Assembly (NCBI RefSeq): GCF_950023065.1
Contig: NC_088681.1
Span: forward strand, 4,216,001 to 4,280,000
Source: Planococcus citri
Lineage: Eukaryota; Arthropoda; Insecta; Hemiptera; Pseudococcidae
Length of the DNA: 64,000 nucleotides
Direction: 5' to 3'
Notes under the pieces: model-generated
Databases searched by the model: none
What the model was told of the DNA's origin: nothing
What the model saw: the letters and a program-made list of their open reading frames with translations, nothing else
Position numbers and translations under genes: made by a program
Part shown: positions 34,536-45,700 of the stretch, in pieces
Numbering within the stretch: position 1 is the first letter of the stretch
Layout of the letters: the number at the start of each line of letters is the position of its first letter

Positions 34536-37500
34536 AAAAGGTGTGCTTATAGATTAGTTGAAAAATCCTATCGACCCCCCCCCCTCCTTCCTTTTACCAT
34601 CAAGTATTTCGTCTTTTCTGCCTTCCTTCCTCAACACAAAATACACTCGAAACGGCGCTTCTCTAAATCAAATTCGCAGCTTTGACTGAAATAATTGACT
34701 TGCAACGACGACGGTGTAATGTACAAAATAATAACTATTTGTAACGCTTTATAATAATTTATGCAGGTACGAGGAGATAAAAGTCGACTAAAACGAGCAC
34801 CTAAATTGTCAATTGAAGAGTGAAACGATGTCTGATGGTTGGTACAACTATAGTAAAGGGTATGTCCTCGGGTTATCTTCTTGAAGAGTTACCGAGCTCT
34901 AAGTTTATATACGTAAATTCAATTAACTCGACGTTTTTGGAAAACTACTTAACTATGTACTTGCTACTTGACTCCAGCTCATTACACGATTTTACAAAGT
35001 TGTTAATTTAAAATATTCGAAAACTAAAAGGAATGCCATGACGTCGCACAGCTCAGGTCGTCTCGTATTCGTTCACATTGTGAAGATTGAAATTTTTATG
35101 AGCACGTTGCTCGCGATCGTATAATTCGTTCGCTCGTACTCTTGTACTACGCGAGTAATTCGAATACAATAAAGGATATTGTTTTTCATCGATGTCGCAC
35201 TTTATCTTTCTGTCTTTCTCATTCGCTAGCGCTCTTTTTTTTTCTATTTTTACTCCGCAGTGTGTCTGCGTACAGCCTTTAGGCGATTTTTGTGCATGCT
35301 AATGGACACGTTTTATTTATGCTACGTACGAGTACGATATTCAGCACCAGTTTGTTGTTTCTCTTGACATGTCAACCGTGTGAAGATAGTTTTATATCCG
35401 ATCTACGATCGTGAGCGAATTATTAACAATCATTTAGCTATATGTTGAAAGACAATGAAATTTAAACCAAAGACTCGCTGTACGAAAATTTTACGTAGAA
35501 AGTTCGTATAGCTAGACACTTGTGAAATTGAAATAATAATCGAACCATTTCTTTTTACAATTTTTCTAAACCAGTATTACAGATGCAAGGTTGAAAAAAA
35601 GACTATTAACTCTATTTAAATTTTGAAAATTAAAACACAAATGAAGAATAGAAGAATTTCTATTGAAATGTACGTAGCCTTGTTTTTTACTACTCTTTTT
35701 ATTTCATTTTGAATCGTAAAATCGGTTGACAATCAAATAAAACGACGGTGAAAAAAATTATTGCAAATTGCAATTGATAAGCCTGAGTGCTTTACAACAC
35801 AAATATCATTGAGAATAATTTTTCATTCTGAAACAGGTATGAAAAAATATCGCAATTTGTGGCCACACTATCCACCCTTTCTCCTACAGTTCAAGATTTT
35901 TCGTGAAAATATTTCCTTAAGTAGATCACCTATACGATGGAGGGTGTGGAGAGATGTTCGTGTAGCATTGTTTTCAGCAGTGTGGCCGCAGTAAGTAAAT
36001 AAGTTTAGAACCTTAATTAATCGTATTTCGAGGACTATGGTATAAAATGTCTCTTGAAATCCTATAGTACGAGAGTGTGTGAGTAAAAACAGACGAATGA
36101 CCACAATACCGTGTCTAATGACAATGAGAAATACTATACCAACATCGCAATTTGTTGATTAGCGTTGCCGAAATGTTGCGAGAAGAAAAAAAAAGAATTT
36201 TTTCCGTTTTCTCCTTATTTTGTCCCCCATCGTCATTCGTCCTCTGCAAATGCCACATTCCAGTTCATCGAGGTATATCGAATTTTAGATTTAATTAAGT
36301 AAACCGAGTTGTAGACGAATAGGTATACACAAGGGTTCAAAATCCTTTATAGTATCTTTCCTGCATTATGTAAGCCTATTTAAAAGATGGTGGCAGCAAC
36401 TTGTTCAAATCAAAGTTGTATTAAGCTCGTATTTTTGGCCAGCGTATAAAATTTGATAAATGACCGCTGTAAATAGGCTCTTCAAAGTCATCAACTTGGA
36501 GCTCGCGACTGTCATATTAAGTAGTCCGAATAAAGCACCGAGCACCCGGTGGGGCTACCTTTCTTTCGACTCGTAAATCCTGGTTTTAATAAAGCTTTGT
36601 TTTTTTTTACCTATTTTTCCCCTTATAGGAGAACTTTATGAAAAAAGGAGTATTTTTAAAGAGGTGTTTGTCTAAGGGACACTGATTCTTCGTTCGGTGT
36701 TCGTCGATAAATAACTTTGATTAATTTACGATACGAAAGTTGCCATTTTTGAGGCAATTTTTTGTTTCTTTTTCGTTTAAGTTTACGTGGACTAAATTAT
36801 GATTGGGCACTGTACATTGTACAGTGTATACGTAAGCGGATAATTCACGGTAATTTATCTCGCCATTTTTTTTTTTTTTTTTTTTTTTTCATAATAAAGT
36901 GGTACATCTTCCTGTTGGCCTTCTCATAGCTCGTGTACGAGTATGTGTCTCTTTGGGTAGGTATTTGCGTGCGAAGAACTATATGCACATAATATTGTAT
37001 TGAAATAATTATGTACCCTGCGAATAGATTAAGTTAGATATGCGTTTTATTTGTCATCATTGCCGGTTATTATTTTTAATTTTGATACGATTTCGACAAG
37101 TGAACGATTATACTGTAATGAAGTCGGGTAAAGTGCTATGAAAAATTATATAATTTGATTTTTTAAATCTCAATTACCGTATGTTTATGGCTCGAGATAG
37201 GCTGCCAAGGCAATTATTTGACCTGTAGGGAGTAATTGAGGAATAAAACGAATATTGGACTTAATGGTATAGTAGTCAGAAAAACTACATTTTGAAATTT
37301 TATTCGCATGGTGAAGTTCATTTTTTTTACATCAGGAATGGTTTTGATTTTTTGGGGGGAGGGGATTTTTGAATATTGGGCTGAGTGGGAGGCTTGGATA
37401 TCATTTTTTACCTCATGAATTGAGCGAAACTCCTCTCAACCCACCTCACAGTCTCTAATGAATTTTTCACTCCCCTCAGTAGTTGAAATCAATTGCAAGA

Positions 37501-38057
37501 AGACCAAAAATGCACTTCAGCGTCCACAAAATTCACCGAAATTGATGAAAAAAATTAGGATGGTGTGAAAAAAAGGCCAAGAATTATGAAAAGTAAAAAA
37601 GTTATGTAATATGTTTTTGGTTTCTGTAAAGTTGTTGTTTTTTTTTCGAAATTATGCTCTTGCCTCGAACATCATGTAATGTGGGAAGTACGTCATAAAA
37701 AGAGACAGCTGTGAAAAAAGGTCATAGGAATGTCGTAAAATTTTGCTCGCGTTAAAAGTGAACGCTCTAATTTAACTTTGAAATTTTATCATCTGCATAA
37801 TTGTTTTAGCGTCATTATTCATGTATCGGAATTTGAAAGGATTGAAGAGACAACTATGAATGGCGATTGAAAAAAAAACAGATAGAGAATGTGAAGAACT
37901 ACGAGTTATGAAATTTAATTTGTCTCAAAAGTAAAGTTGTTGCATCAGGGGCAAGCCAAAAACCAAAAATAGAAGATCAAAAGAGTAGATTTTAATTTTC
38001 GCTGATACCTGGATTAGCTAAAGATAGTAATTCTAATCAAATACGAAAAAAATAAAA
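34536..38057. other. Unassigned unique-looking DNA
   Basis: No supported gene or transposon. A C-rich run lies near 34576 and a poly(T) run at about 36868-36889. Open frames at 35761-35994 (+) and 35868-36104 (-) overlap and show no domain. Confidence 0.4.
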
Positions 38058-39263
38058 ACAGGGCAGGCATACTCCCTCACTGAATGGCGCAGTGCCAGTG
38101 CAGATGCTCTCATAACTTGGGGCTTAGCTCCCCAACTGCTGTCTGCTAGTTTTTGAGAATTATATTTGTTCTGGCTGCAACTTTCATTTTATGTAGTTGC
38201 CTCATAGTGCCTTCTGTAGGTCAAGGACCTATCTAGGGTTACACCCAGGTATTTGGGGTTATCTGCATGTTTCAGATCTGTTCCACCCCATCGAATATTC
38301 AATTGTCGCTTTGCTTCACAATTTCTAAGATGAAAAGAGCATGTCTCCATCTTTGTTGGATTTGGTTTGAGGTGGTTATCTTTATAGTAAGTGTCTAGTT
38401 CTTCTATAGCCTGGTTAAGTGTGTCCTCCACTTCCGCAAACGTATCATGTTGGGCAGTTAGTGCAAGATCATCTGCATACAGAAAGTGGTTAGTATCTGG
38501 TCCGATTGATTGGTCATTGGTGTAAATGTTGAAGAGAATTGGTGACAGAACACTGCCCTGGAGCAATCCATTCTTTTGCCGCCTCCAGGTGATGTTTTTA
38601 CCATTGGGTGTCACATAGAATCTTCTGTGTTTCATCAACATAGTGACTATCTGTGTAAATTTAAAGTCCTTTGTCAGTTGGTACACCTTATACTGGAGTA
38701 GTCAGTGGCACACTGTGTCAAAAGCTGCTGTGAGGTTGACAAACACTACTCCAGTGACTTTCTTCTTTTCAAAGCTATCTTCAATGTGCTGTGTTAAGTG
38801 TAGTACCTGGCCAGTGCATGATTTTCCTGGTCTAAATCCAGCCTGCTGTCTGATCAGCTCATCATCTATACAGTCAGCCATGAGATTTAAAATGACGCTT
38901 TCAAAAGTCTTGTATTGTGCCTGTCGCCATAGTCTTGGCATTTTTGAGGTTTCTATACAGGAATTAAACACTTTTTGGATCCAATTTATTGCCTTTGGTC
39001 CGAAGTGTTTGATTTGTTCAGTATATAATGTTATCCACACCAGCAGCCTTCCTATTTTTGGACAATTTGATTACAGACTTCACTTCTTTGTTAGTAATTG
39101 GCGTGGCAAAGTTATTCACTTCCACATCCATGCATCTTTCCACTTTTGTTCGGCTGCTTTTGCTGTCAGTCTTGCCATTCAGGAGTGGTTGATGGGCTAC
39201 TTGGTTAACTGTAACTTGAGTGAAATTGCTCTGTTGGGTTTTGCCTCCATCAAGTCTCTTCAA
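38058..39263 (-). pseudogene. LINE reverse transcriptase domain, broken
   Basis: The frames give ITNKEVKSVIKLSKNRKAAG (block 1), then ETSKMPRLWRQAQ directly followed by YKTFESVILNLM. That junction lacks the usual ~30 residue segment containing the SYRPISL motif, so there is an internal deletion near 38925. Motif A reads FVNLTAAFDTV where the family has FVDL, so the first catalytic Asp is Asn. The conserved loop reads NGLLQGSVLSPILFNIYTND. Motif C is intact, HFLYADDLALTAQ (near 38468-38485), followed by LKPNPTKMETCSFHLRN and NPKYLGVTLDRSLTY. A stop occurs after RRHYEATT near 38189. Confidence 0.92.
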
Positions 39264-39596
39264 CAGTTGCCAGGCTCTTTGGCTATCTTTGCCAAAATCC
39301 AGATTTTCTACTAATTCCTGCCATTTTTTTCTGTCTAGATTCTGCTATATCACTTGCTAATTGATTTCTGAGTTTGATGGTTTCCTCACTGAAAGGATTT
39401 TCATTAAATTTTTTCAACATACTCCTTGTATTGTGTCATGAGGTGCAGCTCCATTCCAAAGGTATAATCCTTTCTTGCTCCCCTTAGAATATGATCTTTT
39501 GAGGCTTTCTTAACAATTTCATTGAAGAGTTCATAATTTTCTGGTATTGGCAGTAGGTCGTCTTATCTTCTCCTCAATTGCATGTTTAAAAGATTC

Positions 39597-40400
39597 CTAA
39601 TTGGCCTTTTTGAAATTGAATCTTGGAGGTGGGTTTTCACATTTAATTGGGCTGATAACCGCCTTAATTTCACATATAATTGGCCTGTGTTGGGTTTGGG
39701 GAATTGGATCTGCTACTTGTTTGTGACATAGACTTGAGATTCTCTCCAAAACAAAAATGTTATTTGGGTTATATTTGCGTTTCCATCTTTCACTATTGAA
39801 GAATGCTGGCAGTTTTTCATCAAAGACCAAGCTCAGCTGCTGCTCTTCAGCCCATTTCTCCACTAGGTCACCATCTGTATCATTTTCAGCATATCCCCAG
39901 CTTACACTATGGCTGTTGAAGTCTCCAACTATTATTCTTGTTTCTGTGGGTGGAACATTGCTGTTTTCTTCCCATGTAAATTCTACATTCGGTGGTTTGT
40001 AAACTGATGAGGGTAAGCAGTCTCCCATGTCGATTGTTAGAATCTTGACATTATTTTCATCAGACAGTGAAGTACTTTTTACCTCCATGTTTAGCTTAAC
40101 TAGTATGGCACTTCCATGTTTCTCATGGGGTCATTGGGGTTTATCAATAATAAGTTTCATTCCTTTAATTTCTGGCTTACGGCTTTCTCTGCGCCTGCGT
40201 GTTTCTTGAATGGCGATCACGTCTATGTTCAGGTTCTTGACCATTTCAGCCAGTATAACTTCCTTTGACCCTGACAGGCCCTCTATGTTGATGGACATGA
40301 TCCTTAAGGGAGGTGTCCTCGTCGGAGACCCTGAGAAGGGCCGTTTTAACCCGGGTGTAGGGTGCATGATCGACCAGCGATGGGATGATTGGCCAGTAGT
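39597..40400 (-). pseudogene. LINE apurinic-type endonuclease domain, broken
   Basis: The frame begins LHPGLKRPFSGSPTRTPPLR followed by IMSINIEGLSGSKE. It contains DVIAIQETRRRR (catalytic Glu), a second frame with RIIVGDFNSHSVSWGY (near 39909-39940) and the C-terminal TQHRPIICEI, matching the SDHRPI box of endonucleases that nick the target for LINE integration. The TQ in place of SD removes the usual catalytic Asp before His. A frameshift or stop near 40110 separates the two halves. Confidence 0.88.
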
Positions 40401-40495
40401 TAAACTACGGTTTACAGGAGGCGCCAGCTTATTGAGAAAATTTATTCACAGTTCTTGAAAAAAGCATTCGCGGAGGCTCATCCCTTGCTCCCCAT

Positions 40496-43400
40496 CCTAG
40501 AACTAAACATATAGATGATTCAGAATTTTACAAAAAATACCATAAATTATCAGCTTGAACTCTATCCACCTGGCAGCTTTTGCCGAAGTTGATTTAATGA
40601 AAAACTTTGTACGACAAAGGTATACTTGGTTTTTGGCAAAACCAATACACAGGACGAGGTATGACCGAAAATTATAAATCGATCCTACATAAATTCGATA
40701 CATCTAACCCTAAATTACAAATTTTTGCCAAATGATCCCGTAGTTTTGGTATAATCGATGGAAAGAGAATTTGAAAAATGACTCATACACCAAATTACAT
40801 CATCTACCTATCGTATCGTGTTTTTTTGCGACGAATTTTCGGACCCTCGGTTATAATTTTCTTCTACGTCAGAATTGTTTTACAAAACTGGTAGATAAAT
40901 TCGATGCTCTATAGTACGATTCAAAAATACCACAGCCGACACTCTCGTGGAAATTTTTTCTTTTAATATCGAGTTTTGTTTTTTGTTTTTAATCGTATAT
41001 ACGAGTAGGTACCTTCAGTTTGGCGTATAATGCGACGGTTAATACATGTATACATTTTGCTATGTAGCGACAAATCTACATAAATTAGTAATATTTTTTG
41101 GACGACGTACACCATATCTACTAGTACGTATATCGTAGAGGTTGAAAATAACGAGCCCATTATGCCTCCGTAGGCGTCGCAGTTTCAAAGGTTAGAGAGC
41201 TTTTCAGGGGGTTTATTTTGGCGGATTTGTTTATCGTGTACACGAGCACAGCTGAAGTTGGTACAGATGTGGCAAAAAATAATACACCTACGGTATAGGT
41301 AGTAGGTACCTTATCCTTTGAAATTGGCGACAAAAAACCAACCTGAGGCGTATGGTTGATGTTTTTGTTTTTTTTTCGAGTATTCGAAAGTGATGTGAGC
41401 ACTGAGCACTTTCCAGTACAGAAATCAAAAGTATATATAACTTTGAAAAAGAAAAAAAACACACACGTTGTATTATCAGTTGATTACAATTATTCAACGC
41501 AAGTTGAAAAGTTTACAACGAACTTGGCACGTCTCTATATTTTAGCGTCTCTCTGTCCCTGTCTATTCATCTATGTGTGTATCTGCAAAAGTCGATGTTT
41601 TGGTTTTTCATCTACTATGTACATTGTATAGCAACAACATCTCGTTTGTGTGTAGAGTTTTTATGAAAAACGGTGCGAGATACCAATCAAACGTACACAT
41701 AGAGCAGACCTTTTCGAATAATAAAGTTTTCAGGTTGAACTCGTTTGAATGAAAACGTATTCAAACAAGTTCGTATAGCACATCTGATGTTGTATCTGGC
41801 AGCAGCTTTCATTTGTACGTAAACGACGAACGATTAAGTAAAAAAAAAAAAAAACTTGAAAAAAATATACTCGACTTTGGAGAAAACTTGAAAAACGAAA
41901 ATTGTATCGGCGACGTTGGCTCGGCAAAGGTCGCACCTGCGAATAAAATCGCGGGTTCCGGATGAAGAGCGATAGAACGCTGTAATTTTTAAATAGGGAG
42001 AAAAAATAAAAAAATCTGGCCGTTTTGAAAAGACTTCATTAACTCTAATTACTTAGGGTGAAAAATTTTCAACGCGTATTTTATCGAGTTGATTTTAAAA
42101 CCATCGTATCGGTTTATGCTGCTATTCGTATACTACGAGTGTACTGGGAGCTAGTGGTGTTTTAATCTTTTCACAACGAACGAGCATTTTTTAATTGCCA
42201 GGACAGTTCGGAGACCTTTGTAAAGGATTGAAAAAAAAATTCAATTTATTAGCCGGAAAGTGCTGCGAAATTAGCGCTTGTTCGAATCGAACCTTTATAG
42301 GTGCCGGAGCCGGATAACTTTGCCGATTTATTACCAGTATAAAGTTTTTAAATGCGTAGTTTTAGTCGGTTGATTTTTCAATACTTTCAACGCGATGTAC
42401 GAAGCAGGGGATGGTTTTAAAGCTGAAAGCTTTTTTTCCCCATCTAAAACACTTTTTTTCTGATTACCAACGATAGTTTGATTAGTTGTTAGGTTTTTGT
42501 TGGGGAGAATGCATGTGTAGCTATATCTCTTTTAAAGTTACCTCATCATGACTAAAACACAGTGTTACGATATTCTCTGGCACATTCTTCAATTTCAACT
42601 CAACTTAGAGAAAATCGTCTTTATTGTTTGGAATTACGAGGATTTTTTTCTGCGCTGCAATCTTGGCTGCGCTCACTCACTATGCATGGGACACAATTTG
42701 CAGCGTTAAATTAAATTCGAGTTTGAATAAAAAATCGACTCGAAGAGCAAAATAAGGTATTTCGCAGCGTATAAACGAGAATATTAGCGAGCAAAAAAGA
42801 CATTATTTTCTAGACGATAATAAATAAAACGGTCGCGAGCAATTGAAAACAGCCGCCGTGCTACCGGCTTCCCCCTGATTTACTTGTTTCGCGTGTTGTA
42901 AATATCAAAAAGCTACCCAAACGTGGATAAAAAATTCATACAGTGTTAGCTTCTAATTTTCACTCGTTCGGTGCCGATTTGATGTTTTATGCAATGCCGA
43001 AAACAAGATGCAATTTTTTTCGTGTTTTTTTTTTTGCCGAATTGATTCGCAGATTTGTTGGTGTTGGAGAAGAGATTCGGGGTTCGTGTGTTGGCGGAAA
43101 ATTGTTCATTTGTGGCGAGGAAAATTCTCTCGTGGGTGATTTTTATCGAAATGGTGTGAAAATTTATCCAACTGGTGATTTTTTTTCCAGATGAGAATAT
43201 TTTAATATTTAATCGAAATTTTTTCACGTTTCCGCAATTTTTTCAACTTTTTGGGGTATGCATCAATTTTTTAAAAATTGTGGTAGCGTTTACAATTTTT
43301 TGTCGTTGTGTTTTTTTTTTAATTTTGAAAAAATTTACATTTTTCAAAAATTTTTTTAGATAGATATTTGTCAAAATTTTGAAATCATTGCATTATACAA

Positions 43401-43813
43401 TCAGTAAGAAAAATTTGTGAGCTGTGAAAAATTTAATAACCATCCAAAATATACATTTTTAGCCGAAATGAGAACTGAATTTCATTTTTTGATTTTTATA
43501 AAATCTTTGCATGTTCAAAGGGCAATTTTCTGTGAGAAAGTTAAAATTTGATCAAATTCAGGCAAATAACTGTTTAACGTGTCCTGTTTTTGATCTCTCG
43601 AATTCAGTGGTGGGTTTGGTGATGGATTTGAGGCATTTTGGAGCCTCCATAGAGGACAATTTTTCAAAATTTTCAGGAAGTTACCCTCAGACTAAAAAAC
43701 GAGTTTTCAAAAATTTTTTCACAATTTTGATTTATTTCAGTTTTTTTTTGATTTTTCCGACTTTTTTTGGTGGGGGGGGGACATCTTGAGAGGCCGGAGG
43801 AGATTTTTTCACG
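40496..43813. other. Unassigned AT-rich DNA
   Basis: No supported gene or recognisable element. Several overlapping short frames near 41160-41630 and 42943-43227 have no domains. Long T runs and a GGGGGGGG run near 43773 occur close to the LTR element. Confidence 0.4.
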
Positions 43814-43818
43814 ATAAT

Positions 43819-43992
43819 TGTCAGAAATCAACAATAACAAATACTTTTATTATCTCCTCAACTACTTCATAACAACTAAAAACTATACAAGACAAAATTC
43901 TCATCATTAAGACTGCTGACCTGTGGCCAACTATATTTTATATTTTGGCGTTTTCGCGTGGCTAATTATATCTAATTCTTATCATCGCCACA
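43819..43992 (-). repeat. LTR (3' in element orientation), 174 bp
   Basis: It begins TGTCAGAAATCAACAATAAC and ends ATCATCGCCACA. Relative to the other LTR it lacks about 14 bp near its outer end and carries an extra GCTGACCTGTGGCCA-like segment near 43913-43929, so the two LTRs have diverged by indels as well as substitutions. Confidence 0.92.
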
Positions 43993-43995
43993 TAC

Positions 43996-44420
43996 CTTTT
44001 AACAAAGTACTCCCATCTATCAATTTTTTCTGTCTAAGATCTGGTATCAAATTGAAATATTCTAGAAAATCAGCGCTGAGTATAGCATGAGGTACATCAC
44101 AAAATAATGAAATTCCACGAAAAAGAACGCCTTAAACCTAAAGTTAATTTCAACTTCTGATAACCGTAAGTATTAATTTCTGTTTTGTTAGCGGCATATA
44201 ATTTTAGATTCGAAAATTTTTTACGATATTTATTTTCGACTGGAATAAGTAATAGAAACATCCGCACCCGTATCGATCAGAAAACAAATTTTTGTAATAT
44301 TGTCATGTACAAATAAGCGCCACCCAACTAGGAAACTGCCTCCTGCGGCATTGACTGACAGTTTCTCTAGTTTTCCATTTTTGATTCTTCACTTGGGACA
44401 AACCTTTCGCACCATGATTC
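43996..44420 (-). pseudogene. Ty3/gypsy aspartic protease remnant
   Basis: The minus-strand frames read RLFVHDNITKICFLIDTGAD followed by VSIT, with the DTG active-site triad intact (about 44254-44280). These are followed by LKLYAANKTEINTYGYQKLK, LGLRRSFSWNFII and, after a frameshift, CDVPHAILSADFLEYFNLIP with DLRQKKLIDGSTLLKG. This is the usual order of a gypsy protease domain. A stop lies just after SRK and a frameshift precedes CDV. The sequence ends at the 3' LTR instead of continuing into reverse transcriptase. Confidence 0.9.
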
Positions 44421-44427
44421 GCATATA

Positions 44428-44644
44428 TCCCAAGAGGGCTGACATATGTTTAAACTGACCACACTGTGGAAATCTCCGGGTTAACCCGGAGATTTCCACA
44501 GTGGTGTCAGTATCCATTAACTTCCACACGGAGGTTTCCACAGTGGTGTCAGTATCCATTTAAATCCTTATGGGTACTGACACCGCTGTGGAAATCTCCG
44601 GGTTTAAACCCGGAGATTTCCACAGTGGTGTCAGTCCTCTTGGG
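44428..44644. mobile_element. Palindromic foldback insertion in gag (217 bp)
   Basis: The outer ends are inverted: 44429-44444 reads CCCAAGAGGGCTGACA and 44629-44644 is its complement with one mismatch. Inside are a perfect 42 bp palindrome (44462-44503, centre GGGTTAACCC) and a 60 bp palindrome with one mismatch (44576-44635, centre GGGTTTAAACCC). Both are built from one TCCACAGTGGTGTCAGT-type unit that also occurs once more near 44535. It lies between gag and protease codons and is foreign to both. The superfamily is unknown; the inverted similarity may extend a few bases into the flanking TATA. Confidence 0.8.
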
Positions 44645-45456
44645 TTATACGCTTTATCACCGAACTTGTGATGATAAAAACAAAGTTTCCAATTAGGATT
44701 CCAACGACCATGATTACGGCTGCGACTGTGATCATTCGGGGTTTGACTATGATTACGATTAGTGTAACCTCCGCGTCTGTTATAATTACCTTGGCCACGA
44801 CCACGATAACGCGAACAACCATTAAAGGAACAGCGATCTAAAGCTTTAACAACTTTACCCATCACATCGGCGAAATCAGGCGCAGAAGCAGAATTATTAC
44901 TTGAAGACACTGCAGCAGTCTCATTTCCATTTACTCATTCCCACAATTTATCCTCAGCTTTAGCTAATTCATCTAAAGAAGTTGTTGACAAAACTGTCAA
45001 AATATTGGCTGCTGATTTTGGGAATTGATCTAGAAACATTTCTCAAAGAACATCATCGGTTACTTTATCTTTAGCTAACGATTTCATTTCTCTAATATAT
45101 TCAGATGGTTTACGATCACCTCGAGAAATACCTTTCAGTAACTTTTTAACATATTCAGCATCACTTGGCTCGAATTCTTTTATAATTTTATCTTTTAATG
45201 TAGTATAAGGACTTACAGTTGGCGGATTGTTTATTATATCGAATACGCGACTCGTTATTTCGTGTGGTAGTGACGCAAACATATGATCAAATTTATCCTC
45301 AGATGTAATTTTCCCCAGTTTAAATTGAGTTTCTACCTGCTTTACCCATTTTGTAATGCCACTTATAGGAGTGTTGACTTTATAATCTGGAATGATAATA
45401 TTATAGTAGCGATTTTGATCACCTGCACCATGATTTTCTGCAGTAGTTTCAGGCAT
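44645..45456 (-). pseudogene. Ty3/gypsy gag, with stops and an insertion
   Basis: The likely start is MPETTAEN at 45456. The frame continues with a gypsy-type capsid core, WVKQVETQFKLGKITSEDKF, LPHEITSRVFDIINNPP, LKDKIIKEFEPS and KLLKGISRGDRKPSEYIREM. It then has two in-frame stops (near 45042 and 44931) around MFLDQFPKSAANILTVLSTT. An arginine/asparagine-rich linker follows, then LCFYHHKFGDKAYNPRG, the usual gag C-terminal Cys/His box, in which the second expected Cys is replaced. At 44645 the frame runs into a palindromic insertion. Gag would have formed the particle shell; this copy cannot make it. Confidence 0.9.
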
Positions 45457-45502
45457 GACGTAAAAAGTGAGTAACAATAATAAATTCATAAAAATATTGT
45501 CT

Positions 45503-45519
45503 GCATCAGGGCTACCAAA
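45503..45519 (-). other. Candidate primer binding site
   Basis: Immediately inside the 5' LTR the minus strand reads TTTGGTAGCCCTGATGC. After a 2-nt spacer, TGGTAGCC begins with the complement of a tRNA CCA end. The priming tRNA cannot be named from the sequence alone. Confidence 0.5.
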
Positions 45520-45695
45520 TGTGGGAACCAAATACCAAATCAATATCAACAATAACAAATATACTTTTATTATCTCGTCAACCACTTCATAACAACTAAA
45601 AACTATACAAGACAAAATTCTCGTCATTAAGAACTATATTTTATATTTTGGCGTTTTCCTGCGGCTAATTATATCTAATTCTTATCATCGCCACA
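45520..45695 (-). repeat. LTR (5' in element orientation), 176 bp
   Basis: It begins TGTGGGAACCAAATACCAAA and ends ATCATCGCCACA. It shares AACTAAAAACTATACAAGAC, TATTTTATATTTTGGCGTTT and TAATTATATCTAATTCTTAT with the other LTR. A TTTATT/AATAAA motif lies near 45559, compatible with a polyadenylation signal in element orientation. Confidence 0.92.
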
Positions 45696-45700
45696 ATAAT

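Larger units (their letters stand above)
38058..40495 (-). mobile_element. Degenerate non-LTR retrotransposon (Jockey/CR1-like LINE), minus strand
   Basis: Read on the minus strand, the element starts near 40495 with a short leader. It continues through an APE-type endonuclease (40400-39597), a linker with stops (39596-39264) and a reverse transcriptase (39263-38180). It ends in the conserved tail KLADSSWGAKPQVMRASALA followed by LRHSVREYACPVF, near 38060. No RNase H or poly(A) tail follows, so the copy stops inside the 3' part of ORF2. It is distinct from the LINE at 1475-4583. The precise ends and target duplication were not found. Clade is inference from the RT style. Confidence 0.9.
43819..45695 (-). 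mobile_element. Ty3/gypsy LTR retrotransposon derivative, gag-protease only
   Basis: Two related direct repeats of 174 and 176 bp form the LTRs. Both begin TG and end CA, and the whole is flanked by identical ATAAT duplications (43814-43818 and 45696-45700). In element orientation (minus) the order is LTR, a primer-binding-like stretch TTTGGTAGCCCTGATGC, gag, aspartic protease, 3' LTR. The reading frame ends within the SLLKG region just after protease. Reverse transcriptase, RNase H and integrase are missing, so the copy is an internal-deletion derivative. A palindromic foldback insert splits gag. Intact LTR pairing and target duplication show that the element was inserted as a unit; whether the deletion came before or after insertion is unknown. 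Confidence 0.93.

Noticed and set aside
38643..39314. 223-codon plus-strand ORF
   Set aside because: It is the antisense shadow of the minus-strand LINE reverse transcriptase, which has clear motifs.
44466..44696. Plus-strand ORF with repeated RRFPQWCQYP peptide
   Set aside because: It is the translation of the palindromic foldback insert.
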